From Stenotrophomonas maltophilia (GTDB lineage: Bacteria; Pseudomonadota; Gammaproteobacteria; Xanthomonadales; Xanthomonadaceae): DNA of 64,000 bases. Under the pieces are notes generated by a model. The model ran no database searches. It was not told where the DNA came from and saw only the letters and a list, made by a program, of their open reading frames with translations. Location of the stretch: NCBI GenBank assembly GCA_002387845.1, contig DGLB01000002.1:1-64000 (forward strand), written 5' to 3'. Both the position numbers and the translations under genes were made by a program. Below, one piece after another: positions 40,813 to 49,706 of this stretch (position 1 is the first letter of the stretch; each line of letters starts with the position of its first letter).

Positions 40813-41450
40813 TGTCTCTCTCCATGAGACCTGATCGACGCTTTGAACGCCGCTTGTCGGAACGCTGGCGCGTATCGGCTAACGTCAGGCTCTCCAAATG
40901 CTGGAAATGCAGGGATTCTATCTACTCTCGGATAGTCCCTATCAAGATAAAACTTATCAACCGCCCCGCCAGCAACGAGCTGCTCCCGATGGATGAATGT
41001 TTCAAACCTAGTATCTTCGGCAGCGCCAGTAGCACGAAAGACCACGCTTACGCCGGTCAAGCCCCATCTGCATTGCGCCCGGCCGTAATAGTTGCCGTCT
41101 TTGAGAAGATCCTGAAATGCAGTACCGGTGTACTCGGTACTTGATACCGCTTTCAAAGGAACTGGCCTTGAGTCAATCATTCCCATGGGAGTTCCGGTAG
41201 CAGGCTGCACATAACCGCACTCGCCAGAGTTGATCACGTCGTATTGTGCGCGCGCGACAACTTTTGCAAACGGGCCCGGCGCGTCACGCACGGTCCATGT
41301 GAAATCTATGCCCTGCTGGGGCGACTCATTCTCTTTGACCTGCTGCTGCCATCGGGCACCAGGACTGACGGAATCGACCCCACAACCCGGTACGAGCACC
41401 ATCAGGATCAACCCGAACGCCCCTGCGAACCGACCATCCAGCTTCGCCAT
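40809..41450 (-). CDS. Lipoprotein, probable immunity protein for the lipase effector
   Basis: 213 residues. The N-terminal hydrophobic segment ends in a lipobox-like 'LVPGC', so the mature protein would be lipid-anchored in the periplasm. The remaining sequence has one further Cys pair and no family I can name. Its stop overlaps the start of the lipase effector, and in X-T4SS loci such lipoproteins encoded just ahead of effectors protect the producer against them. GAGGGG precedes the start at 41450. The immunity role rests on position and localisation. Confidence 0.75.
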   Translation of the reverse strand: MAKLDGRFAGAFGLILMVLVPGCGVDSVSPGARWQQQVKENESPQQGIDFTWTVRDAPGPFAKVVARAQYDVINSGECGYVQPATGTPMGMIDSRPVPLKAVSSTEYTGTAFQDLLKDGNYYGRAQCRWGLTGVSVVFRATGAAEDTRFETFIHREQLVAGGAVDKFYLDRDYPRVDRIPAFPAFGEPDVSRYAPAFRQAAFKASIRSHGERQ

Positions 41451-41808
41451 GATCCCCTCGTTTAGAAGCACCAATACACGACCTATCGTCGTCGTTGGCA
41501 TATGATGCCGCCTGTCCGACGGTCGCACCATAGGACAATTCCTACGCCTTGCCAGCCCGAAGCCAGACTCCTAAGGCGTACGACCATTGGCCATCCGCTG
41601 GGGAAGCTCCGCGGGCTTTGCATCAACGTGACCGGAACCGCCAAGACATGGCGGTCTTGCCTAGAGTGTCTTGGAACAAGGCAACGCGACTCGCCGAACA
41701 GCACCGAACAAGCCGCTGCGTGCCGTAGCCCCGAGTTCCCCCGACGTCGCACGCCACCAGACGACCAAGTACCCCGGGAGTCTAGATCGCTTGCGCCTTG
41801 ACCAGGAA
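41451..41808. other. Spacer upstream of the immunity-effector pair
   Basis: 358 bases with no convincing gene. It contains an inverted repeat CCAAGAC...GTCTTGG at 41640-41673 and must hold the promoter of the lipoprotein-lipase pair, which points to expression independent of the array upstream. Confidence 0.45.
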
Positions 41809-42357
41809 TCAGAACTTCTTGAACTCCGACATGCTGCAGGCAGAGTAGACAATGCTGCACTGCTGACCTGAACCGGCCTTCTGGCACTCCTCCATGGCAT
41901 TGGACCGTGCGCGACCTTCAGTTTCCGCCGCACTGACGTTTGTCGTGGTCAGGGTTCCTTTCGGCTGACTCCTGACAAATTCCATCGTCGGATCAGCTAC
42001 CGCAACACACTGATTGTGGTAAGCCAAGCGCAGCTTGCAGGATTTCCCTCCTGCACGCTTGCAATCGTCGACCGCTTCAGCGACAGCTGCGCGTTTGGAT
42101 TTTTGAGATGTTGAGGTTCCCGTGGAGAGATTGGACGAATCCTCTGCAATGGCACCCCAGCGCGTCTCCCACTTCCCCGTGGGCCTGGGTGCCGCGGGCT
42201 GCGGTGCACCCGCGGTTCCGTCGGATACAGGTATTGGTGCGCAACCAAGCATACCTTGACCGCCAACTGGAAACTGTCCTGGAGGGCAACGCCCCTCGGC
42301 ACACACCGAGAACGACGCAGTACTCAACAAAGCCATCAGCACCACACGCATACACAT
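41809..42357 (-). CDS. Exported cysteine-rich DUF4189-like protein (array member 4)
   Basis: 182 residues: signal peptide, then 'EGRCPPGQFPVGGQGMLG', a Pro/Ala spacer, 'PTGKWETRWGAIAEDSS', Cys-containing helices and the shared end 'YSACSMSEFKKF'. It is very close to the member at 44254-44802, including the N-terminal 'MCMR' and 'LRLAYHNQCVAVADPT'. Eight cysteines suggest disulphide bonding in the periplasm. Of the two ATGs at the N terminus, the second (42351) has the better-spaced GGGGG. Confidence 0.8.
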   Translation of the reverse strand: MCMRVVLMALLSTASFSVCAEGRCPPGQFPVGGQGMLGCAPIPVSDGTAGAPQPAAPRPTGKWETRWGAIAEDSSNLSTGTSTSQKSKRAAVAEAVDDCKRAGGKSCKLRLAYHNQCVAVADPTMEFVRSQPKGTLTTTNVSAAETEGRARSNAMEECQKAGSGQQCSIVYSACSMSEFKKF

Positions 42358-42470
42358 GCATCCCCCAGCATCAGAATTGCTTTGCGCTAACCACGAGTCT
42401 GCGGGTGCCACCGAGCGCGTACTAAGCCTTGGTAGGAGGAGAGATCTGTATCGCATTTTCGCGCGTCAAC

Positions 42471-43046
42471 TCAGAACCTCTTGAACTCCGACATGCTGCA
42501 TGCTGAGTAGGTCACGCTGCAGCTAGCCCCCTTGCTCCCTGCTCGACAACTATCCAACGCCATCGACTTTGCTTTCTCCACTGATTCCGCGCCTACAGCT
42601 GATGACGTCAGGCCCGCGGGAATCCTGCCATTCACAGGATCAGGATCGGCAATAGCAACACACTGATTGTGGTAGGCAATTCTTACTTCGCACTTGCTTC
42701 CGCCTTGCGCTTTACATTGCTCGGTAGCCAGAGATACTGCCGCACGCTTTGACGTCTGCGATACCGCCACGCCCGTAGAGAGTGGTCGATCAGGTCTAGG
42801 CTTCTGATCCTCGACAACCGCTCCCCAGCGCGTCTCCCACTTCCCGGTGGGCTTGGGAGATGCGACTGGAGCTGCGCCTTGCGCCTCTGTGCCAGGAATT
42901 GGAGCACACGCCAGCAAGGTTTGTCCGCCAACGGGAAACTGACCGGGAGGGCAGCGCCCTTCCGCCATTGCTGCACTAACGGAGCCAAGTGAAAGCAGGA
43001 CAAGCAGCAAAGGCCTCATGAGCATTGCAGTTCTGGTGATGGGCAC
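42471..43046 (-). CDS. Exported cysteine-rich DUF4189-like protein (array member 3)
   Basis: 191 residues from a GTG start behind AAGGAT. Signal peptide ending SAAMA, then 'EGRCPPGQFPVGGQTLLA', 'PTGKWETRWGAVVED', 'VRIAYHNQCVAIADPDP' and the end 'YSACSMSEFKRF'. The middle and spacer have diverged from the other members while both ends are conserved. An ATG start at MRPLLL would also leave an intact signal peptide. Confidence 0.8.
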   Translation of the reverse strand: MPITRTAMLMRPLLLVLLSLGSVSAAMAEGRCPPGQFPVGGQTLLACAPIPGTEAQGAAPVASPKPTGKWETRWGAVVEDQKPRPDRPLSTGVAVSQTSKRAAVSLATEQCKAQGGSKCEVRIAYHNQCVAIADPDPVNGRIPAGLTSSAVGAESVEKAKSMALDSCRAGSKGASCSVTYSACSMSEFKRF

Positions 43047-43142
43047 CTGGTAGATCCTTGATCGGGAGAGGCGAATACTGGCTATGGCGACCTAGTTACT
43101 GACTTGTTCCACGACACCATGCTTGGTGATCGGCGAGGAGTA

Positions 43143-43500
43143 AGAACCTCTCGGACTCCGACATACCGCACTAAGAGTAGATGATATTGCGCCGCTGATG
43201 GGAACCACCTGTTTGGCACTCCCTCTTCGCATGTTCCTTTGCGAGCTCATCGGCGTCCGCTGCAGTTGCCATGGTCCTTGTTCTGCAGCAAGCCTTGGAC
43301 GAGCACTATCGTGGAATCAGCAATGGCAACGGACGAGTCGCAATACTCCAGTCGATGCTCGCATGATCTGAGACCTGCGCTTCTGCAGTGTTGCATTATC
43401 CGCATCTACTGGCATCGACTTTTGAGACACAGTCCGGTGAAGCTAATTCCACCGCCCTCCACAAATGCACGACACCGAGCCTTCCCCTTACCCACTGGCC
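43143..43500 (-). pseudogene. Degenerate DUF4189-like array member
   Basis: No open frame, but base-by-base comparison with 44258-44620 shows long similarity, for example at the C-terminal end 'GACTCCGACAT', at 'TTTGCGAGCTC', and at 'GCCATGGTCCT'. The match covers the C-terminal two-thirds of a member and breaks into stops and frameshifts; the signal-peptide end is missing. It lies between members 3 and 2 where an intact gene would fit. Confidence 0.75.
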
Positions 43501-43547
43501 CGCGCGCCCGCAGGCCAGGAATTTGTACCCGCCGGCGTAGCGAGGCG

Positions 43548-44120
43548 TCAAAACTTCTTGAACTCCGACATGCTGCATGCTGAGTATGCAATCGAGCACT
43601 GCACCGTCCCTGGGGGCGAGCAGCGCTTCATGGCCTCGGATATAGCCAACTCAGCCGTTCCAGCCGTGTAGATGATGGACTTTCCTCCTGGACCACCCTG
43701 ACTCGGCGGCTTCGGGTCAGCAACCGCGATGCACTGGTTGTAGTACGTGGTCACCACTTTGCACTTCTGACCGCCTCCGCTCTGACATTGAGCAATTGCA
43801 GCCTTGCTGGCCTCAGACTTCGACTTCCGGGACTCCGATACCCCCGTCGCCAGTGGCACGCCCCGCTCATTGGCACTTGCATCCTCTGCCAACGCTCCCC
43901 AACGTGTCTCCCACTTTCCAGTAGGACGCGGCGCGGCCGCAGGCGCTGTTGCGGCAGAGCCGTCGCTCGCTCCCGGGATAGGAGCGCACCCCAACATTCC
44001 CTGACCGCCCACCGGGAACTGCCCAGGTGGGCAGCGCCCTTCAGCCAATGCGTCGAAGGAGGCGAGAACCAGCAAGAAGATGACCGCGCGCCTCGTCCCA
44101 AGCCCCAGTTCGCACTTCAT
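43548..44120 (-). CDS. Exported cysteine-rich DUF4189-like protein (array member 2)
   Basis: 190 residues: signal peptide (IFLLVLASFDALA), 'EGRCPPGQFPVGGQGMLG', a Ala/Pro spacer, 'PTGKWETRWGALAED', 'CKVVTTYYNQCIAVADPKP' and the end 'YSACSMSEFKKF'. It has a Gly/Pro-rich insert (SQGGPGGKS) where the others carry different sequence. The signal peptide and both ends are conserved within the array. Confidence 0.8.
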   Translation of the reverse strand: MKCELGLGTRRAVIFLLVLASFDALAEGRCPPGQFPVGGQGMLGCAPIPGASDGSAATAPAAAPRPTGKWETRWGALAEDASANERGVPLATGVSESRKSKSEASKAAIAQCQSGGGQKCKVVTTYYNQCIAVADPKPPSQGGPGGKSIIYTAGTAELAISEAMKRCSPPGTVQCSIAYSACSMSEFKKF

Positions 44121-44253
44121 CTTTGCTCTCCCGGCGACTTGAACGAAGCACCGAATGCACGCCGCCAGGCACCCGCTGACATTCTGCTCGCAGAGTTCTG
44201 CGAACTTTGTATCAAGACGACGCGAACCGGCCAGACGCGGTTATCTTTCGGTG

Positions 44254-44802
44254 TCAGAATTTCTTGAACTCCGACATGCTGCACTCAGAGTAGATGATGT
44301 TGCACTCCTGGCGTGAGCTGCCCGTCTCGCACTCTTTCATCGCATTCGTCTTTGCGAGCTCTTCGGTTTCCGCCGCACTTGCCATGGTCCTCGTTCTGGT
44401 GCCGGGCGGCAGACTTCGGACGAACGCTATCGTGGGATCAGCCATGGCAACGCATTGGTTGTGATATGCCAGTCGTAGCTTGCACGATCTGCCGCCCGCG
44501 CTCCTGCAGCGATCTGTTGCAAGATCCACAGCTGCTCGCTTCGACTTTTGAGAGGCGGACGTTCCGGTGGAGTTGTTGTCAGCGTCCTCAACAATTGCAC
44601 CCCAGCGCGTTTCCCACTTACCCGTGGGCCTGGGTGCCGCGGGCTGTTGTGCACCCGCGGTTCCGTCAGATCCTGGTATTGGTGCGCAACCAAGCATACC
44701 TTGACCGCCAACCGGAAACTGTCCGGGAGGGCAACGCCCCTCGGCAGACACCGAGAAAGACGCAAGACTCAACAGGGCTATCAACACCATCCGCATACAC
44801 AT
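44254..44802 (-). CDS. Exported cysteine-rich DUF4189-like protein (array member 1)
   Basis: 182 residues, closest to member 4: 'MCMRMVLIALLSLASFSVSA' signal peptide, 'EGRCPPGQFPVGGQGMLG', 'PTGKWETRWGAIVEDAD', 'LRLAYHNQCVAMADPT' and the end 'YSECSMSEFKKF'. GGAG lies before two alternative ATGs (44802 and 44796). It is the first gene after virB6 copy 1, with only 36 bases between, so it may be read from the secretion operon. Confidence 0.82.
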   Translation of the reverse strand: MCMRMVLIALLSLASFSVSAEGRCPPGQFPVGGQGMLGCAPIPGSDGTAGAQQPAAPRPTGKWETRWGAIVEDADNNSTGTSASQKSKRAAVDLATDRCRSAGGRSCKLRLAYHNQCVAMADPTIAFVRSLPPGTRTRTMASAAETEELAKTNAMKECETGSSRQECNIIYSECSMSEFKKF

Positions 44803-44838
44803 GTCTCCAAACCTCCAAGTGCGCTCAGTACGCAGGCA

Positions 44839-45984
44839 CTAGTCTGCGTTACCTTTGCGTTTAATGGTCTGATCGCCGCCGCCGCTGTTCAGGTTGCGTG
44901 GCATGGTATCCAAGTGCACAGTCGAACCACCTGAATTGGAGTGCCCCGTGTTATGCGTCTGCGGCGGCGTATACGAACCCGGCGGCTGGCCCTGCGGACC
45001 CGGGGCCGCAGGAATCGGCGAACCCGCAATCTGCGAGTATGGCGAGAATGCACCCAGCGTGCCCTGGAAGAACAGTGCGGCCATTGGGGGAGCAGTCAGA
45101 ATCAGAGTGGTCAGCATCAAGCCCATGCCGCCCTGCTGCATGGCCTGGCTGGTCAGGCCTTCCGACGCACCACCCTTCAGAATGAACTGCTCGAACGCGG
45201 CGCGGGCCCAGAAGGCGATGGATACGCGCACCACCATGTCCAGCGCAATGGACACCATGGCCGCCAGGACCGCCATTGAGAACATGGTGCCTATGCCGTA
45301 GAACAACCACTTCTGGAACAACGCCTTTGTCTGGTCAAATAGCAGACATAAGATGAACAGTGGCCCAAAGCCCACGAAAAGCGCAATGGCCACCTGGTAG
45401 AGCAACAACATCGAGCCCGCAACGACGGCAGGGCCACCGGTGCCCATGCCGATGAACATCTGGGTCTGGAACTTCTGGTTGCTGAGGCTGGGGTCATTAA
45501 TGACTTGAATTGCGTCGACGCTGGACAGCGCCACCTGCATCCACGCCAGCGACTTGTCGATCTGCTCCTCGGGCGACTCATTGTTTCCCGTCACGACGGT
45601 TGCAATGACGCCCTTCACGTCTTCGGTCAGGAAGTCCATGATGTTCCGACCGAACAGGCTCATGCTGGTCGCCACGCTGACGATCAGCGCCGCGCGCGCC
45701 ATGTTGGTCACCAGCGCGATCATGGAATCACGGCTCTGGCCGGTCACGATGCGATAGCCCTGGATGAGCACCCACAGGGTCATGACGACCAGGGCGATGC
45801 CGCCGACCCAGGTCATCATGTAGCTCATCATGTCCAGACCGAAGTCGTTGATGCGCTCGCGCAGGTAATCCAGGATAAGCCGGAAGAATACGAAGTCGCC
45901 GATCGACTGGACACGCGTGGCGTATCCAAGCAGGTCCTGCAGGCCTCCTGATAAATCAAAATTCGCGATCGATTCGAGCTTCAT
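44839..45984 (-). CDS. virB6: VirB6, T4SS inner-membrane channel protein
   Basis: 381 residues of the TrbL/VirB6 family with about six membrane helices: 'FVFFRLILDYLRERIND', 'TLWVLIQGYRIVTGQSRDSM', 'GLGTGGPAVVAG'-type segment, 'PPMAALFFQGTLGAF'. A Pro/Gly-rich soluble tail ends the protein. It forms the inner-membrane complex with VirB3, VirB8 and VirB10. The ATG at 45984 has AAGGA at eight bases; one six bases upstream is too close. It follows virB5 copy 1. Confidence 0.92.
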   Translation of the reverse strand: MKLESIANFDLSGGLQDLLGYATRVQSIGDFVFFRLILDYLRERINDFGLDMMSYMMTWVGGIALVVMTLWVLIQGYRIVTGQSRDSMIALVTNMARAALIVSVATSMSLFGRNIMDFLTEDVKGVIATVVTGNNESPEEQIDKSLAWMQVALSSVDAIQVINDPSLSNQKFQTQMFIGMGTGGPAVVAGSMLLLYQVAIALFVGFGPLFILCLLFDQTKALFQKWLFYGIGTMFSMAVLAAMVSIALDMVVRVSIAFWARAAFEQFILKGGASEGLTSQAMQQGGMGLMLTTLILTAPPMAALFFQGTLGAFSPYSQIAGSPIPAAPGPQGQPPGSYTPPQTHNTGHSNSGGSTVHLDTMPRNLNSGGGDQTIKRKGNAD

Positions 45985-46053
45985 TTCCATAGTCCTTTGG
46001 TCTTCCCACTTTCCCATGCGGCGGGCAGTAGATACGCGGCGTCATCAACCCGC

Positions 46054-46833
46054 TCAGTCAACGCTCAATGCACCCTTCAGCGCAGCGGTCTGCACCAGGT
46101 CACCCAGCATCTTGTTCTTCGGGTTACCCTTCAGCGCGGACTTGGCGAGCACATTCTGGTTGAGCTCCATGGTCGCGATGTAGGCATCGTACGACTGCAT
46201 GCGCGTGGCCCACTGCTGCGCCATCATGTTCAGTTCGTTGCCCAGACGCAGCGTATCGCTGTCCGCAGCCTGCACGCCGCCCTGCTTGTTGCTGGTCTTG
46301 CGGCTCAGGAAGTTCTTGAACATGGCGTCCTGGGCTTCGGCGATGGTCTTCTCAAGGAAGTCGACCGAGTCGTTGTACTTCTGGTTCTGCACCATGCGGA
46401 TGTTCACGCAGATCTGGGTCTGCTGCGACTTGATATCCTCGTCGTCGCCGATGCCGGCAATCGACAACAGGGTTTTCAGGCTGAAGGCTTCGGTGTTCTG
46501 GCCGCAGGTTTCCTTGACCAGGTAGCGCTTGTCCACCTTCACCATCGGCTGCCCGTCGGGCAGGTTCACCAGATAGTTGAACGCGTCAAAGATGGCGCGA
46601 AGTTCATCAATCTGCTGCTTCATCTGGTCCCAGCGCACGGCTTCCTTGGCGTACTCGGCCGTGTCATCGATCCACGAGCGGATCTCGCCCATGATCGAGG
46701 TGATGTCGATCACCGGCCAGCCGGCGTAGGCATTCTGCGTGCCCATCATCAGGGCGGCGGCGACCACCAGTGCGCGCAGACGCGTGCGCTTGGCGACCTT
46801 GGCTTTGGTAGTGCGCTTGTTCGTGTCGTTCAT
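46054..46833 (-). CDS. virB5: VirB5, minor pilin
   Basis: 259 residues: signal peptide (ALVVAAALMMGTQNAYA) and a helical mature domain beginning 'GWPVIDITSIMGEIRSWIDD', with 'DTLRLGNELNMMAQQWATRM' near the end. VirB5 sits at the pilus tip in the family. It lies between virB4 and virB6, the usual place. It is paralogous to the protein at 36545-37372. The start at 46833 has GGAG before it. Confidence 0.92.
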   Translation of the reverse strand: MNDTNKRTTKAKVAKRTRLRALVVAAALMMGTQNAYAGWPVIDITSIMGEIRSWIDDTAEYAKEAVRWDQMKQQIDELRAIFDAFNYLVNLPDGQPMVKVDKRYLVKETCGQNTEAFSLKTLLSIAGIGDDEDIKSQQTQICVNIRMVQNQKYNDSVDFLEKTIAEAQDAMFKNFLSRKTSNKQGGVQAADSDTLRLGNELNMMAQQWATRMQSYDAYIATMELNQNVLAKSALKGNPKNKMLGDLVQTAALKGALSVD

Positions 46834-46875
46834 GGTGTACTCCAATGTCATGTCTTTCATGATCCCCACCCTGTG

Positions 46876-49320
46876 TTAGGCCGCATCCGAGCTGGCCGCT
46901 GCCGGCTTGCCCGATCCCTTGCGATTCTTGTAGAACTCCTCCAGCCACTGCTCCGGCGAAAGTTCATTGACCGAAATCCGGTTGCGTACAGCGGCGGTCT
47001 GCAGCACGCGGTGCATGATCTCGATGTTGTCGGTGGATGCGGAGATCACCGAAAGAATGTTGTCCATGCCGCGCAGGTTCAGCTGGCACACGCTGGACGC
47101 GTGGCCCTGCTTGACCAGGAAGCAGCGCGAGCGCTCGTCCAGCGCGGTCACCACCCGGAACTCGGCCTCGGTCAGCTTCAGGCCGTCCATGTAGTCGGAC
47201 TTGCTGGCGTTGGGGTTGGGCAGCAGGATCAGCGTGGCGGTCTGCTCGATCAGTGCGGCGGAGATGTCGCTCTTCAACGCGTCTTCCGGGCTCTGCGTAG
47301 CAAAGATGCCCAGGCCGTTCTGCTTACGGATGGTCTTCTGCTTGTTCTTGGCGAATTCCTTCAGGCCGCCCTCGCCGTCCAGGATCTTCCAGAATTCGTC
47401 CATCACGTAGATCAGCGGACGGCCGTCGATCAGCGACTCCAGGCGGTGCAGCAGGTAGTTGATGACCGGCACGCGCACTTCGGGGTTGTCGATGATGTCG
47501 GTGTAGTCAAAGCCGATGATGTTGGCCTTGCTCAGGTCCACCGTGTCGACCGGGTTGTCGAACACCCAACCCAGCGAATTGCCGGCGGTCCAACGGCGCA
47601 TGCGCGCATACAGGCCGTCGTCGCCCATGTTGGGCAGGCTCTTCTGGAAGTTGGTCATGCTGCGCAGATGCATGGGGGTGTCCAGCATGCTTTCCACGCC
47701 GCGGTAGATGTCCTCTTCCTCGCGGGCGCTGTATTCCTTCTTGCCGGCCAGCACCTTGATCAGGTCGGCCAGGAACTGCACGTTGGCTTCGCTGTTCTCG
47801 CACTGGAACGGGTTGAAGCCGGTCGATGCACCGTTCTCCAGCGCCAGGTAGTTGCCACCGCAGGCGCGCACGAAGATCTCGGCACCGCGGTCCTTGTCGA
47901 AGAAGAAGATGGTCGGCGACGGATCGTACTTCTGCACCTGGCTGAGCAGGAAGTTGATCAGCGCCGTTTTACCGGTACCGGACTTACCAATCACCATGGT
48001 GTTGGCGATCGCCTTTTCACCCAGGGAGTTCTCCGAGGGGTGGGTGGCGTGGAAGTTGAAGTAGTACGGCTGGCCGTTGGTGGTCTGCAGCGTGGTGACG
48101 CAGTCACCCCAGGGATTGTTGTGCTGCTTGCCGGTGGCGAAGTTGTGCAGCGGCGACAGGCCCAGGAAGTTCAGCGAGCTGAGGTTGGCCAGGCGGGTAC
48201 GGTAGCGCCAGTTGCCCGGCAGCTGCGAGTAGAACGACGACGTCACCGCGACGTCTTCCTTCACCGACACGAAACCGGCGTTGGACAGCTCGGCGCGGGT
48301 GGCGGCCACGTTCTGGGAAAGCTTGGCCTGGCTGTCACCGAACACCGCCAGGGTGTAGTGGTACTCGCCCAGCACGAAGTTACCGGACGACAGCTGGTCC
48401 ATGGCCTGGTCCAGCTCGATGATCTGGCTGACGGCCTTGTCGCCGGAGGAGATCATCATGCCCTTGGTACGGTCGAGCACCTTCAGTGCGTCCTGTCGAC
48501 CCATCGGGCTGAAGGAGTGCGTCACCACGTACTCGAAATCCAGGTACTTCAGACCATTGAGAATGCCCGGGTAGGTTCCCTCGGCATACTCTTTGATGTT
48601 CAGGATGGCACCGAAATGGTTCGTGCCATTCGGGGTGGAAATGACGAAGTCGCCGGTCTTGGCCGAGAACATGTGCTTGCTCACCGGCAGGTAATCCGGC
48701 ACCGGCGCGCCGAGGACCGGCACGGGCTCGTCGATGCGGTTGATCAGGTAACCGAAGAATTCCAGCGTTTCCGAGAAGACGATGCCGTTCCTGGCTTCGT
48801 ACATCCCTAAGCGGTAAGGCGCGTAGTCACGGATCACCGCTTCCACGTTACCGGCCAGTTCCATCAGCTTTTCGATGGCCTGGGTCTGTTCGGCCTGCAG
48901 CTTGTTGGTATCGGCCGACTTTTCCACGAAGCGCTTACCCGCCACCACCGGGCGGTAGATCATGGTCAGGTACAGCTCGTTCTGCATGATGCGCTGCGAA
49001 CCGAGCATGCCCATGTATTCGTCGGACACGTCCTGGTTGAACTTCTGCTTGTAGACGCTCTTGCCCTTCAAGGTACGGCGACGACGGATGTCGTGCGCCC
49101 AGAACGCCACGTTCACGAAATCCGGCGCGCGCAAGGTCTGCAGCAGACGGTTGAACGTGTTGTGCTTATGCTCCAGCTCCCACTCTTCGCGACCGACGAA
49201 CGGCAGCCCTTCCAGATGCCAGGTCAGCAGGTAATCGCCACCGGTCGTCTTGACCACGTTGGCGGACACGTGCGACGACAGCGGGATGAATTCGGCAATG
49301 GAGGTGTCTGGGCTGAACAT
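46876..49320 (-). CDS. virB4: VirB4, T4SS ATPase
   Basis: 814 residues, the CagE/TrbE/VirB family. The P-loop is 'VIGKSGTGKTALINFLLSQV' and Walker B 'PLIYVMDEFWKIL'; 'FATQSPEDALKS' and 'RCFLVKQG' are further family motifs. It powers assembly and substrate transfer at the inner membrane. The start is set at MFSPDTSIAE; an open frame upstream has no family sequence. VirB3 is encoded separately just before it, not fused. Confidence 0.95.
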   Translation of the reverse strand: MFSPDTSIAEFIPLSSHVSANVVKTTGGDYLLTWHLEGLPFVGREEWELEHKHNTFNRLLQTLRAPDFVNVAFWAHDIRRRRTLKGKSVYKQKFNQDVSDEYMGMLGSQRIMQNELYLTMIYRPVVAGKRFVEKSADTNKLQAEQTQAIEKLMELAGNVEAVIRDYAPYRLGMYEARNGIVFSETLEFFGYLINRIDEPVPVLGAPVPDYLPVSKHMFSAKTGDFVISTPNGTNHFGAILNIKEYAEGTYPGILNGLKYLDFEYVVTHSFSPMGRQDALKVLDRTKGMMISSGDKAVSQIIELDQAMDQLSSGNFVLGEYHYTLAVFGDSQAKLSQNVAATRAELSNAGFVSVKEDVAVTSSFYSQLPGNWRYRTRLANLSSLNFLGLSPLHNFATGKQHNNPWGDCVTTLQTTNGQPYYFNFHATHPSENSLGEKAIANTMVIGKSGTGKTALINFLLSQVQKYDPSPTIFFFDKDRGAEIFVRACGGNYLALENGASTGFNPFQCENSEANVQFLADLIKVLAGKKEYSAREEEDIYRGVESMLDTPMHLRSMTNFQKSLPNMGDDGLYARMRRWTAGNSLGWVFDNPVDTVDLSKANIIGFDYTDIIDNPEVRVPVINYLLHRLESLIDGRPLIYVMDEFWKILDGEGGLKEFAKNKQKTIRKQNGLGIFATQSPEDALKSDISAALIEQTATLILLPNPNASKSDYMDGLKLTEAEFRVVTALDERSRCFLVKQGHASSVCQLNLRGMDNILSVISASTDNIEIMHRVLQTAAVRNRISVNELSPEQWLEEFYKNRKGSGKPAAASSDAA

Positions 49321-49397
49321 GACTGCGTCAGTTTCCGATGGTGGGCGTTGCGGGGTTGGAATGGCCCGGGCAGTGGCTGCCAGGGCCATTCCGGCAC

Positions 49398-49706
49398 TCA
49401 ATCCCTGGGTGCCGGGGTCTTGCGGTAGTGATTCGGGGTGAACACCCACATGCCGTCATGGTCTTTCACGTTGCGGGCCTTCAACTTGAACTGCAGGCGA
49501 AGACCGAGCAACCGGAAGATCATTTCATCGCGCTTGGCCATGTTGCGCATGATGAACACAGCAACCGGAATGGACCCCAGGTACCAGAAGTTCGTGTACA
49601 CGCTCAACAGGAACAGGCCACCCACGACGAAAAAGAACGGCACGTAGGGAACGCCCAGGAACATTGCCGGGCGCGTGCAGCCACGAAAAACGACGTTCTT
49701 ATGCAC
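49398..49706 (-). CDS. virB3: VirB3, inner-membrane T4SS protein
   Basis: 102 residues with a GTG start that overlaps the last codons of virB2. Two close membrane helices ('PYVPFFFVVGGLFLLSVY', 'IPVAVFIMRNMAK') follow 'RGCTRPAMFLGVP', the VirB3 hallmark. It assists VirB4 and VirB6. Confidence 0.9.
   Translation of the reverse strand: MHKNVVFRGCTRPAMFLGVPYVPFFFVVGGLFLLSVYTNFWYLGSIPVAVFIMRNMAKRDEMIFRLLGLRLQFKLKARNVKDHDGMWVFTPNHYRKTPAPRD

Noticed and set aside
41809..44802. CRISPR-like repetition
   Set aside because: The recurrence here is of whole paralogous genes several hundred bases long, not short repeats with spacers. No CRISPR array or cas gene was seen in the window.
45997..48810. 937-codon open frame on the plus strand
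   Set aside because: It runs antisense through virB5 and virB4; its His/Val/Gln-rich translation is typical of a GC-rich shadow frame, while the minus strand has clear ATPase motifs.
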